Shown here: positions 31,509 to 40,509 of the stretch, in pieces
How the letters are laid out: each line of letters starts with the position of its first letter
Position numbering within the stretch: the first letter of the stretch is position 1
From: Comamonas sp. lk
GTDB lineage: Bacteria; Pseudomonadota; Gammaproteobacteria; Burkholderiales; Burkholderiaceae_C
Direction of reading: 5' to 3'
Assembly (NCBI RefSeq): GCF_900564145.1
Contig: NZ_UOOB01000001.1
Span: 3,536,754-3,600,753, forward strand
DNA: 64,000 nucleotides
Program-made: the position numbers and the translations under genes
Notes under the pieces: generated by a model
The model's input: only the letters and a program-made list of their open reading frames with translations
The model's database searches: none
Told to the model about the DNA's origin: nothing

Positions 31509-34184
31509 TTACTTGCGCAGCAAGTGCTTGAGCGCGTTCTGCAGGCGGCGGGCCGTAGCCTCTTCACGCGTGCTGGCCAGCACCTGCGCGGCATCCTGAC
31601 CCCAGGTTTCCTGAGGCGAAGGATCGTTGCGGCGGGTCAGCAGCTGCAGTTGCAGGGCACGACGGGCTTGCAGCTGGTCGGCAGGCGTAGGCACGTCGGC
31701 AGCCATTTCAAGGCGCAGCAGCGCTTGAGCCGCATCACCCTTGGGCGTGGCAGCAATGGCGCTGGACCAGGCGGCACGCACGGGCACAGTCACTCGGCCA
31801 CCCAGTTGCTGGGCCGATGGCAGTTGCTCGGCATCACGCTTTTCCCAAGCTGTCATCAGCTGGCTCAGGGCTTCACCATGGGCCTGTGCCGCCAGCTTGC
31901 GCAAAGCTTCCTGGGCATGTTCCATGGCTTCGCGCTGCGCACGGAATGCGGGATCTGCCAGACGCGGACCACGATCTTCACGCACAAACCGGCCGCCACG
32001 TGCGCCATCACGGTCACCATCGCGAGGAGCTCCGCGATCGCCACGAGCACCGTCACGACCACGGCCAGCATCCTTGCGGTCGCCTGGGCGGCCAGCGGGA
32101 GCAGCAGCTTCCTTCTTCATACCAGGGCGGTCATCGCCACGCACGGCCACAATCGGACGAGCAGACTTGGCCACCACGGCTTCTGGCGCTTCGGTTTCTG
32201 TAGCTTCAGACGCTTGATCTGCCTGGGCTTGAGCTTTGATTTCCTCAGCCTTGGCAGCTGCCTGGCCCTTGAGCACGGATTCCAGCTCGGCCATGGCCGT
32301 GCGAATCTGCTGGGCATCACCGCTGGCATTGGCCGCTTCCACAGCCTTGGAGGCTTCCAGCACACGGCGGTCGTGCTCGGACAGCTCGACGGCAGGTGCG
32401 CGCGCGCCGCGCTCGGCACCCTTGCGGTTGAAGGCTTCGTCCAGTGGCTTGCGGAAAGCATCCCACAGCTTTTGCTCGTGCTTGCGATCCAGAGGCACGC
32501 CCTGGGCTTCGGCCTGCCAGCGCTGCTGCAATTCCTTGACGGCATCGATGCGCAGGCTGGGTGCGGAACCCAGTGCTGCGGCTTCGTCAATCATGGCGTT
32601 GCGACGTTGCAGGCTGGCTTTTTGCGCAGTATGCAAAGGTGCTTCAGCGGCCGACATGGCTTGCTTGAACAGCGGCTGCAGCTCGGCAAACAGTTTCTCG
32701 CCGATGTGACCGCTTTCGCGCCAGCGTTCGGCAAACTGGCGCAGAGCGCGACCCATGCCCTTCCAGTCTTTGCTGGAAGCATGCTCGGCAGCCCAAGCCT
32801 TGATCTCTTCGACCAAAGCCAGACGCTGGCTCTTGGACTGCGTGGTGTCCTGGCGCAGCTTGTCGTGCCAGGCTTCGACCACCTTGTAGGCGGCGTTACA
32901 GGCCTCGTCAAACTTCTTCCACAGCGCGTGGTTGGCGGCAGCACCTTGATCAGCCTGCTTCCACTGCTCGCGCAGGGCACGCAGGGTTTCCTGAATCTTG
33001 CGGCCGCCCAGAGCCTGACCGTCGGGACGGTTGAGCAAGGCTTCGGCCTTGGCCACCAGCTCTTCACGCAGCTTGTCTGCGTTCTGGCGCTGCCAGCCAT
33101 CAGCTTCGCCAGCCGCCACCAGCGCTTCGTGCACCTCGGTCACCAAGGCGCCATCCACAAAACGGCCGTGCGACTTGATGGCCGCGCGCATGGCTTGCAC
33201 AGCTGCCGAGCCGGCCTTGCTGTTACCGGCCGCAGTTTCCGCCTTCAGCGCTTCCAGCGCCTGGCTCAAAGCAGCCTTGGCTGCATCGACCTGCTCTTGC
33301 GAAGGCTTGTTGCTCTTGGGTGCAGCCGCGCGGGCCTGGGCAGGCCTTGCAGCATCTGCCTGAGCGGTTTCTGGCGGCAGGCCACGACCCACACGGATTT
33401 CGTCGGCCCACACGGGCACGGTGGGCAAAGGAGCGCTTTCGTCGGCCGCTGCGGCTTCGGTCTGAGTCAATGCAGACTGGAAAGCATCCCAAACCAGCGC
33501 CAGCTGTGCGGATGCTGCTTCCAATTGAGGAGGGAAACGGCTATCCACGCTACCCCAGGCCGCGTCGCTTGTCAGCTCCTTGGCCTGTTCTTGCCAGCGG
33601 CCCACGTCGCTGCCCAGTGCTTCGAGCACAGCCTTGGCATCGCGCCAGGACTTGGTGGACAGCACTTCAATGCGCTGAGCCAGCAGCAAAGCCACTTCGC
33701 GCTGCACCTGCGTGCGGTGCTGCAGATCTTCCACAGCCTTCACGCGCTCGGCAAACTGGGCCTTGAACTGGGACAGAGGCTCGCGCGAGAGCGCAGCGCC
33801 AGCCTTGGCAGCGTCGCGCTGCCAGGCCACTGCGGCAGCAGCATCAAAAGGCGTGGCGGCCAGCAGGGCCTGGGCTTTTTCGGCCCATTCCACGGAAATT
33901 TTTTCCTGATTTTCGGTGCGACGGATTTCGTCCAGACGCTCGCGCACGGCGCGCGCAGCGCTCTTGTCGCGCGCGCTCAGTTCCTTGTGCACTTCCTGGA
34001 GCTGCTCCACCGAAGGTTGCGTGGTGAGCCAGTCACGGATACGCGCGGCGCGGTCGCCCGAGGTTTCGGCGGAAAAAGCACCACCCGTCAATGCATCCAG
34101 CGGATGTTGCTCGGAATTCTTGGCAGAGGCCGGGTTCACTTCAGGTGCATCAGACATGGTGCTGCTAGGAGAAATAGATGACAT
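31509..34184 (-). CDS. Large DUF349 domain protein
   Basis: 891 residues, cytosolic (no signal or membrane segment), largely alpha-helical and rich in Ala, Gln and Glu. Several regions fit the DUF349 helical repeat (for example LREQWKQADQGAAANHALWKKFDEACNAAY and LQQRWQAEAQG...HEQKLWDAFRKPLDEAFNRKGAE in short form). The family has no firmly known function. Around residues 680-735 an Arg/Gly/Asp-rich linker interrupts the helices, a type of sequence often involved in RNA binding. The start could also be the ATG at 34157; neither has a clear Shine-Dalgarno. Confidence 0.8.
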   Translation of the reverse strand: MSSISPSSTMSDAPEVNPASAKNSEQHPLDALTGGAFSAETSGDRAARIRDWLTTQPSVEQLQEVHKELSARDKSAARAVRERLDEIRRTENQEKISVEWAEKAQALLAATPFDAAAAVAWQRDAAKAGAALSREPLSQFKAQFAERVKAVEDLQHRTQVQREVALLLAQRIEVLSTKSWRDAKAVLEALGSDVGRWQEQAKELTSDAAWGSVDSRFPPQLEAASAQLALVWDAFQSALTQTEAAAADESAPLPTVPVWADEIRVGRGLPPETAQADAARPAQARAAAPKSNKPSQEQVDAAKAALSQALEALKAETAAGNSKAGSAAVQAMRAAIKSHGRFVDGALVTEVHEALVAAGEADGWQRQNADKLREELVAKAEALLNRPDGQALGGRKIQETLRALREQWKQADQGAAANHALWKKFDEACNAAYKVVEAWHDKLRQDTTQSKSQRLALVEEIKAWAAEHASSKDWKGMGRALRQFAERWRESGHIGEKLFAELQPLFKQAMSAAEAPLHTAQKASLQRRNAMIDEAAALGSAPSLRIDAVKELQQRWQAEAQGVPLDRKHEQKLWDAFRKPLDEAFNRKGAERGARAPAVELSEHDRRVLEASKAVEAANASGDAQQIRTAMAELESVLKGQAAAKAEEIKAQAQADQASEATETEAPEAVVAKSARPIVAVRGDDRPGMKKEAAAPAGRPGDRKDAGRGRDGARGDRGAPRDGDRDGARGGRFVREDRGPRLADPAFRAQREAMEHAQEALRKLAAQAHGEALSQLMTAWEKRDAEQLPSAQQLGGRVTVPVRAAWSSAIAATPKGDAAQALLRLEMAADVPTPADQLQARRALQLQLLTRRNDPSPQETWGQDAAQVLASTREEATARRLQNALKHLLRK

Positions 34185-34385
34185 GTATCAGTTAGAGAAT
34201 GCTTGGCACCGCCCGGTGGCGAGACCATTGCCGCCCATATGGGGGTGGACATTGCAAGCGCAAGTCCAGGCGCCAGCAGGTGCATCGATGATGCCTGCAA
34301 GCGCTTGGACAAACCCGTATTTTCGCCTTTATTTGAAGACGAGCCAAAAAACGCTGAATAGCCTTGGCTTTCAGCGTTTGACATA

Positions 34386-37300
34386 TCACTGTGCGGACAG
34401 GCTGAGCTGGGCGCGCGGCGTCCAGTCCTGCTCCTGTCCCTCGGTCTTTGGAGCCCCCAGAAACAGGCGCTCCAGAGGCAGATTCTGGCTGGCCAGATAG
34501 TCACGCACTGCCACGCCACGGGCCAGAGCCAGCTCGCGCATAGCGTCATCGGGCACGGCAATGCTATCGATCAGCAAGGTCTTCATCTGCTCGGCGGGCA
34601 AATCCTTGGCAATACCGATCATGTTACGGGGCTTTTTCACATCGGCGCGGCTGTAGACAGCTTTGAGCAGCGGCGAGCGCTCGGCATCCGTCACGCTGCG
34701 CACCTCGTCGCCGTTCTTGCCATCACGAATCGCTTCACGGCGCTTTTGCGCCAGCAGCAAACGGTCGAGCTGCGCCAACTTCCAGCCCTGTCTGTCCTCC
34801 GCCTCGCGGGACTCTCCCACCACCGTCATCTTGAGCGCCGGCCTGTCGGTCAGCGATTTGACGATCTTGCTCAGATTTTCCTTGGCCTTGGCATCGAGCT
34901 CGGCGCTACCGGGAGCAAAAGTGACGGCACCAGATTCGTCGCCGCCCGAGAACGCTCCCGATAGCAGGGCAAACGGTGCCGTCACGGCCTTCATGATGAG
35001 ATTGCCAATCACCTTGAAGATGATGGGCGCCAGGCGGAATTGCGGATCGTTGAGCGAGCCGCTAATGGGCAGATCCAGGTCAATCACGCCATTGCGGTCG
35101 GCCAGCAAGGCCACGGCCAGACGCACCGGCAGCGACGCCGGTGCGCCCTGCACCGCATCGCCAAAGGTCAGTTGGTGCAGCACCAACTTGTTGGAAGCCG
35201 TGAGCTGTCCATCGGGCTGCACCTTGTAGCTCACATCCATATGCAGCTTGCCGCGCTCAATGCCGTGACCTGCGTACTTGATGGAATAAGGCGACAAAGG
35301 CGAGAGTTCCAGATCCCGCATTTGCGCACGCACGTCCAGCGCCAGAGGCTTGGCCAGCGGGTTGATCTTGCCGGTGATCTCCAGCGAAGCCGTGCCCTGA
35401 GCCCTGCCCTTGATCTCCAGATCAGCCATTTGCGGCTCCGTCTGGCCTGGCGGCAACTGGGAAGAGAAAGCACTGAGGCGGCCCGCCAGATCACTCAGAT
35501 CGGCCGAGTAATTGGGCTGGATGAAATAGTCGGAAAACTGCACCTTGCCGCCCGTCAGCACAATCGGACCCACCGTGATGATGGGTGCGGGGCCACTGCC
35601 CTCGGCCTTGACAGGCTCGGCAGGCTTGGCGGCATCGGGCTTGGCGCCGGCTGCGACCTGGGCATTGGCCAGCTCGTTCTGCGCCACGGATTGCTCGGAC
35701 GTCTCGGTCTTCACAATATCCTGCAAATTGATCCGGCCGTTGCGCTGCACGATGACGCGGGCAAAGAAGTCGCTCAGCGCCGTCTCTCGCACGCTGACGC
35801 GCAGCGGCTGTGCGGGCTGCAGATTCAAATCCAGTCCGCGCACGGCTAGTGTTTTCCAGGCCAGCAAGTCATCGCCCAAACCCAGGCCGGTTTTGCTCGC
35901 CAAATCCTTGGCGCGATCTGCCGTGGAGTCATTGAGCACGGCCGTCAGCGCGCCCTTGGCGGTGCTGGGCGTGCCGCTCTCCGGCCTGACGGGCTCCGCC
36001 AGGGTGGAGCGCATGCGCATATCAAGCAGCGCCACATCCCCTTGCACGCTGAGCTTGGGACCCTTGGCCAATGCCTCAAAACTGAGTTTGCCTTTGAAAT
36101 TTCCGTCGGCGCGCACCAAATTCACATTGAGCTTGTGGCCAAAATAAGGCTCGAACGCATGCAAGGGCAAGGCGCTGGCCTGCAACTGCCCCTGGGCAGA
36201 GGCTGGCGTCAGGCCAAACCGGCCTTTGAATTGAATGCTGCCTGCCTGCACGCGACGGCCTGAGGCAATTTTGGCAGACAGCTCAAGCGGCGTGGGAGCG
36301 GCCTTTTGGGCCAGCGGCTCGAAAGTCCCCAGGCGCACGCGCAGCGCGCTCAGCTCCAGTTGCACCGCCTGGCTGGCCTGATCCGGTACAGGCGCCAGAT
36401 CCTTGAATTGAATGGCACCACCATCTACCGCCAGTGCCGCCAGCTTGACGGCCCAGGGCTTGGCTTCGCTCTTGCCATCCGCCCTGCCCTGCTGCTTGAC
36501 CGCAGTCTTGCCGGGCGCAGGCAACCACTGCTGGTACATCCAGCGACCTTGGGCATCACGCACCACAGCCAGCTGGGGTTTTTGTACTGCAATCGATTCC
36601 ACCACCACCTGCTGCATCTTCAGATCGACCTGGACCCCCGTCAGCTTGACTTGCTCCACCGTCACCGGCGTCTGCTTGTCATGCAGCTGCAGCTTGTCGG
36701 CCGTGAATTCACTGACCTGCGCCACTACACCGGCCTCGCCCCAGGAGACTTCAGCCTGGCTGGCCAGCATGGCGCTCAACTCAGGTTTGAAATGTGCAGC
36801 CAGATAGGGCTGCACCCATTGCAAAGGCAGCTGCTGCAGCTGAATGCTGAGTTTGCCCTCCTTGGGGGTGACCAGACCTTGCAGCTCCAGCTTGGCTGCA
36901 GCACCGGCCTCTGGGGCGCCAGCACCCGCTTGGCGCAGTTCACTGCTGGCCGTCAGATTCAGTGGCTGGCTCATGGGCCAAGCCACGCTGGTCACTTCCA
37001 GCGACAGAGGCGAGAGCGTCAGCGCCGCAGGCGCAGCGCCTGTGGCGGCATCGCGCCAATGCACCGTGCCGGCATCCAGATTGAATTGCTGCACCGCAAT
37101 CTGCAGTGGGGAAGCCGATGTGGTCGGTTTAGCCGGCTCAACAGCCTTGCTTGCAGCCACCGTTTGCTCGTCGGTCTGCGGCTTGGCCTCGGCGTCCTTG
37201 ACGACCTGGGCGTTGCCAGCAGACAGACCCAGCCAGTTGATCACGCCTTGTGTATTGCGACTGGCGTGAATTTCGGGCTTGACCCAGCGCACCGACTCCA

Positions 37301-38306
37301 GCGTGATCTGGTTTTGCAGCGGCTGCGTATTCTTGAGTTGCACCTGAAGCGACTCAAAGCTCAAGAGCGGCGCACTTTGACGGTCCTGCAACTCCACCCC
37401 GGAGAGCGTCAGCTTGCCATTGAGGCGCACCACAGCTTGCTCCTGCTGCTCGAACGCGATCTGCAAATCCGTATCCAGCACGCCGGACAAAGGCTTGACC
37501 GGCACAGACTCGGGCACATAGCCCAGATAAGGCTTCAGGTCTATATGCGCCCATTGGAGATTGAGCGCCGTCTGGCGATTGTCGGCAAAAGGCGTGCTCT
37601 CGCCTGTAGAAGCGAACTGGCTGCCATTGAGTTCAAACGCCAGATGCGGCAGCACCTTGATTTCACGCTTGGAGGCCAGATTGCTGATGAAGGGAATGCT
37701 CAGCTGCAGCGCCTTGAGCTCGTGCTTGCGCTGCACGGCTTCGTCGTTGAGTTCGATACGGCCATCGCGCAGCGCAATGTTGTAGAGCGCAAATTCCATA
37801 GACTTGGAGGCCTCGTCCTTGGGCTCGGACAGCTTGGCGATCACATCGTCAATATCGAGCTTGCCCACGGAGTGCTGGGTAAGACGCAGCACGGGCGAGT
37901 CCACCTCCACCGCATCCAGCACCGGTGCCAGGCGAAACAGGGACTGGATGCTGGCATTCACAAAAATGCGCTTGATCTCCAGTTGTGGCTCTGCAGTTTT
38001 TTCAAGGACTTTTGAGCCTTCAGCGCTTTGTATATCTGCGCCATCAGCTACATTTTTTGTAGCTTTATCGATCACCAAATCATGCAAGCTAATGGCCATG
38101 GACCAGGGCGAGAACTCGATCTTGCCCACATGAACCTGGCGACCCAGCTTGGCCGAGGCTTGCTTTTCCAGCTGGCTCTTGGCCACGATAGGCAGCAGCG
38201 CCCACAAAAGCAGCCACAGCAGCAAAATTCCCAGAACAAGCCAGAGCAGGCGGCGTAGCAAACGATGCGTTGAAAGCAGCGGCATGAGTGTTTTTTTGAA
38301 AGACAT
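34386..38306 (-). CDS. DUF748 (AsmA-like) envelope protein with single N-terminal membrane anchor
   Basis: 1306 residues. One hydrophobic segment (LLWLVLGILLLWLLLWALLPIV, about residues 19-42) anchors a long periplasmic part. The first region (VGKIEFSPWSMAISLHDLVI) resembles AsmA/DUF748 proteins, repeated beta-rich modules thought to bridge the membranes in lipid transport. The C-terminus changes character: after a hydrophobic/amphipathic stretch comes VTFAPGSAELDAKAKENLSKI, which resembles the start of an OmpA-like peptidoglycan-binding domain but is followed by a different helical part. The ATG at 38306 is chosen over a TTG at 38354. It appears monocistronic. Confidence 0.8.
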   Translation of the reverse strand: MSFKKTLMPLLSTHRLLRRLLWLVLGILLLWLLLWALLPIVAKSQLEKQASAKLGRQVHVGKIEFSPWSMAISLHDLVIDKATKNVADGADIQSAEGSKVLEKTAEPQLEIKRIFVNASIQSLFRLAPVLDAVEVDSPVLRLTQHSVGKLDIDDVIAKLSEPKDEASKSMEFALYNIALRDGRIELNDEAVQRKHELKALQLSIPFISNLASKREIKVLPHLAFELNGSQFASTGESTPFADNRQTALNLQWAHIDLKPYLGYVPESVPVKPLSGVLDTDLQIAFEQQEQAVVRLNGKLTLSGVELQDRQSAPLLSFESLQVQLKNTQPLQNQITLESVRWVKPEIHASRNTQGVINWLGLSAGNAQVVKDAEAKPQTDEQTVAASKAVEPAKPTTSASPLQIAVQQFNLDAGTVHWRDAATGAAPAALTLSPLSLEVTSVAWPMSQPLNLTASSELRQAGAGAPEAGAAAKLELQGLVTPKEGKLSIQLQQLPLQWVQPYLAAHFKPELSAMLASQAEVSWGEAGVVAQVSEFTADKLQLHDKQTPVTVEQVKLTGVQVDLKMQQVVVESIAVQKPQLAVVRDAQGRWMYQQWLPAPGKTAVKQQGRADGKSEAKPWAVKLAALAVDGGAIQFKDLAPVPDQASQAVQLELSALRVRLGTFEPLAQKAAPTPLELSAKIASGRRVQAGSIQFKGRFGLTPASAQGQLQASALPLHAFEPYFGHKLNVNLVRADGNFKGKLSFEALAKGPKLSVQGDVALLDMRMRSTLAEPVRPESGTPSTAKGALTAVLNDSTADRAKDLASKTGLGLGDDLLAWKTLAVRGLDLNLQPAQPLRVSVRETALSDFFARVIVQRNGRINLQDIVKTETSEQSVAQNELANAQVAAGAKPDAAKPAEPVKAEGSGPAPIITVGPIVLTGGKVQFSDYFIQPNYSADLSDLAGRLSAFSSQLPPGQTEPQMADLEIKGRAQGTASLEITGKINPLAKPLALDVRAQMRDLELSPLSPYSIKYAGHGIERGKLHMDVSYKVQPDGQLTASNKLVLHQLTFGDAVQGAPASLPVRLAVALLADRNGVIDLDLPISGSLNDPQFRLAPIIFKVIGNLIMKAVTAPFALLSGAFSGGDESGAVTFAPGSAELDAKAKENLSKIVKSLTDRPALKMTVVGESREAEDRQGWKLAQLDRLLLAQKRREAIRDGKNGDEVRSVTDAERSPLLKAVYSRADVKKPRNMIGIAKDLPAEQMKTLLIDSIAVPDDAMRELALARGVAVRDYLASQNLPLERLFLGAPKTEGQEQDWTPRAQLSLSAQ

Positions 38307-39015
38307 GAACAAGGGGCTGCCCTCCAACCCCAGCAGCGCAAACAACGATAGCAAACATGGCAGTCAGCACATGCGATGGCGCAAATGTACTCTTGCCGCA
38401 GCGCAGCTTTCACGCCTCCATGAAAAACGCAAAACACTCTATATATAGAGAGCTGCATTTTTTCCATGGAAGTTCTATGGAAAGTCGGTACGCCGAGCCA
38501 GATTTTTCACACCATTCTTACCCACTCCGCAGTCGGCAATCAATGGCTTCAGCGGCCATGTCGAAGCGGGAATTTGGTGGGATGGGATGCTGTAAAAACA
38601 AGAAAGCCCGGAAGTGGCGAAACCAACTTCCGGGCCCTACGGCAAGTACCAGACTGTGCCGCTTTTCGCAGACAAGGAGGATAAAGTCCTTGCTGCTGGA
38701 AGCAAGAGATTGCTCCCGTGAGTGCCTCAGCGAAGATTACAAGCAACGTGACCAGAGCTCTCTGAAAGTGCCTTGGCTAGGTTTGCCTTTCCCTTTCTTT
38801 GGCGAACACCTGCAGTTTGCAGGCAGATTCACTATATCCGTGCAGGCAAAGGGTTACCAGCGTTTTTTCATTTTATTTCTCTTTTTTGATGCAAATAACG
38901 ATGTGAGCGCATGCACCGCTTGCAGTGGTGATTTCCCGAAGACCCTCTTGTAAATTACTGTGCTTCCATACAGTTTTAATATTACTTTAAAATATTAAAA
39001 CTATTTTTGTTAGTG
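38307..39015. other. Gene-free region upstream of the lytic transglycosylase
   Basis: No convincing protein gene. It holds a 14-bp perfect palindrome CTCTATATATAGAG (38437-38450), a short palindrome TTCCATGGAA at 38462-38471, a hairpin at 38606-38635, a smaller hairpin CAAGGA/TCCTTG at 38673-38692, and an 11-bp AT-only inverted repeat (38973-38983 with 38991-39001). AT content rises toward 39000. Small open frames here lack any family signature or Shine-Dalgarno. Confidence 0.6.
38594..38635 (-). terminator. Hairpin with T-rich tail on the minus strand
   Basis: A perfect 10-bp stem GCCCGGAAGT (38606-38615 with 38626-38635) and 10-nt loop. On the minus strand it is followed by TTTCTTGTTTTTA, as in an intrinsic terminator, but no minus-strand gene lies upstream. 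It might end a non-coding transcript. Confidence 0.45.
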
Positions 39016-39045
39016 TTGACTGATTATTAAGAGGACTCCTAGAAT
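39016..39045 (+). promoter_or_regulatory. Candidate promoter for the lytic transglycosylase
   Basis: TTGACT (39016-39021), an 18-bp spacer and TAGAAT (39040-39045). Transcription would start near 39052, leaving a leader of about 195 nt. An AT-only inverted repeat sits just upstream. Confidence 0.55.
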
Positions 39046-39051
39046 CCGCCA

Positions 39052-39246
39052 GCGCTCGAAAAGAGCGTTTTTTGTTTCCGCTGCCTCACGACTGAGCAGA
39101 CCGACATACGCCTTCCGGACACTCCGGTCCAGGCGCTTTTAGTCGGCCCGCAGCAAAACCTCATTGAGGTCGTTGCCAACGGTAATTCGCCAACCCTCCA
39201 GGTTGCATAGCGATGCTCCGGGGCAGCCCTCCAGAAAGGACAAGCT
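39052..39246 (+). promoter_or_regulatory. Hairpin-rich 5' leader of the lytic transglycosylase gene
   Basis: In order: CGCTC/GAGCG with six T residues (39053-39073, terminator-like); CTGCCTCA/TGAGCAG with one bulge (39081-39099); a nested hairpin CCGAC/GTCGG (39101-39105 with 39142-39146) enclosing CGCCT/AGGCG (39109-39113 with 39131-39135) and CCGGA/TCCGG (39115-39119 with 39123-39127); a small CCTCA/TGAGG; CAACC/GGTTG; and GCAT/ATGC near the ribosome-binding site. It matches no riboswitch class I can recognise. Confidence 0.5.
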
Positions 39247-40161
39247 ATGCCAGCGTCAGAAAAATTGGTCGCCTCCGCGCGAACGTTGGGTCACAAAGTG
39301 GCCCATGGTTTTCTTGCTCTCACCCACAACGGTTTCGCCCTCCTGGGCTTGGCCGTGGCCATCTCGGCCTTGATTTTGATCTCCCGCCCCGATCTGCGGC
39401 TCGCTGGTGAAAGCCAGCTGCGCCAATGGTTGGATGCCCGCCAGCCCGTGATGGCCGAAGCTGAAGTTGCCGTCGAAGATGTGGGCACCACCATGGTCGC
39501 AGCCAGCGACCGGGCCACGGCCGCCAATCCCAAGAGCCTGCCCAAAGAGCAGGCTGCCGTAGCCTACTGGCTGAGCAAGAAGTACCGCGTGGCTCCCGAG
39601 CCGCTAGCGGCTCTGGTCAGCGAAGCCTACGCCCAGGGCAAGGCCAACAAGCTGGACCCCATGCTGATCCTGGCCATTATGGCCATTGAATCTAGCTTCA
39701 ACCCCTTCGCCCAAAGCTCGGTCGGTGCCCAGGGCCTGATGCAGGTCATGACTTCGGTGCACACCGACAAGTACGAGAGCTTTGGCGGCCAGCATGCCGC
39801 TTTTGATCCCGTGACCAACCTCAAGGTCGGCGTCAAGGTCCTCAAGGACTGCATCGCCCGTGCCGGCTCCATCGAAGGCGGATTGCGTTACTACGTGGGC
39901 GCCGCCAATCTGCCCAGCGACGGCGGCTATGCAGCCAAGGTGCTGGCCGAACACCAGCGCATGCGCGCGGCCGTCGGCCTGCGCGGTGATTCTCTGCTGA
40001 CAGCCAAGGCCGATGCACCCGCGCAAAAGGCCAAGGCCAATCCTTCGACACATGCCAAGGACACCATCACCTCTTCGGCCATCGATAGCCTGAGCCAGCC
40101 TTCAGCAGCGCTCGACAAGAACGTCGTCAAGCTGGCCCAAGCCAACGTAGGGCAAATGTAA
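39247..40161 (+). CDS. Membrane-anchored lytic transglycosylase (SLT domain)
   Basis: 304 residues. A membrane helix (about 29-46) places the rest in the periplasm. The SLT domain covers about residues 122-240: Glu148 in AIMAIESSFNPFAQSS is the expected catalytic acid, followed by GAQGLMQVM and NLKVGVKVLKDCI, GGLRYYVGA. It would cut peptidoglycan glycan strands with 1,6-anhydro product. The C-terminal 60 residues are Ala/Lys/Ser-rich. The ATG at 39247 has AAAGGA upstream. Its partner or cell-cycle role is not known from context. Confidence 0.88.
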   Translation: MPASEKLVASARTLGHKVAHGFLALTHNGFALLGLAVAISALILISRPDLRLAGESQLRQWLDARQPVMAEAEVAVEDVGTTMVAASDRATAANPKSLPKEQAAVAYWLSKKYRVAPEPLAALVSEAYAQGKANKLDPMLILAIMAIESSFNPFAQSSVGAQGLMQVMTSVHTDKYESFGGQHAAFDPVTNLKVGVKVLKDCIARAGSIEGGLRYYVGAANLPSDGGYAAKVLAEHQRMRAAVGLRGDSLLTAKADAPAQKAKANPSTHAKDTITSSAIDSLSQPSAALDKNVVKLAQANVGQM

Positions 40162-40320
40162 GGCGTCTGCCTCTGCACCTGGGAGCTGGCCATGGCCAGC
40201 TCTTTTCATTGGTGCTACTCCAGTGCAGGCGGCTTTTGTGCAAATGCACAAAACGCAACAAAGCCCATGGACTTGCAGCGGGAGCTTGGGGAAAGCCCGG
40301 CCCGGCTCAGCTACACTAGC

Positions 40321-40470
40321 GGGTGTACGCAACTGGCGATAGGCGCAGAAATTTCTCTGCCGCTGACGTGGAAACCAGCAGACTGCAAGGTCTGTGAACC
40401 ACCGGGGAGCGTACCGCCCAAGGTCGCAGCGATTGCAACCCGCAAGCGTTTCAGCCGTTCGCCTGGGCAG
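40321..40470 (+). promoter_or_regulatory. ZTP/ZMP riboswitch (pfl motif) upstream of glyA
   Basis: The conserved cores are present in order: ACTGGCG (40332-40338), ACGTGGAAACCA in the middle, and ACCACCGGGGAGCG (40399-40412). The outer stem is GTACGC (40325-40330) with GCGTAC (40409-40414). A downstream CGCCTGGGC (40460-40468) can form the pseudoknot with GGCG at 40335-40338. This fits the pfl class, which senses the purine intermediate ZTP/ZMP that accumulates when 10-formyl-tetrahydrofolate is low and turns on one-carbon genes. GGCAG at 40466-40470 is complementary to CTGCC just before the glyA ATG, which suggests translational control (inference). Confidence 0.88.
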
Positions 40471-40509
40471 CCCTTGGCCTCAAGGGAATTTCAAGTTCAC
40501 AGGACTGCC

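Noticed and set aside
31491..34181. Open frame of 896 codons on plus, antisense to the DUF349 gene
   Set aside because: Biased composition from codon-position GC; no Shine-Dalgarno and no domain.
38357..38953. Open frame of 198 codons on plus in the gene-free region
   Set aside because: Codon use and amino-acid composition look random, it spans a terminator-type hairpin, and no Shine-Dalgarno precedes it.
39081..39146. Guanidine-II (mini-ykkC), SAH or c-di-GMP riboswitch in the leader
   Set aside because: The paired hairpins with ACGR loops, the SAH core and the GEMM core were looked for and not found.
40192..40509. Upstream extension of the glyA frame by 106 codons
   Set aside because: The extension is read through the riboswitch and has no similarity to GlyA; the normal protein starts at 40510.
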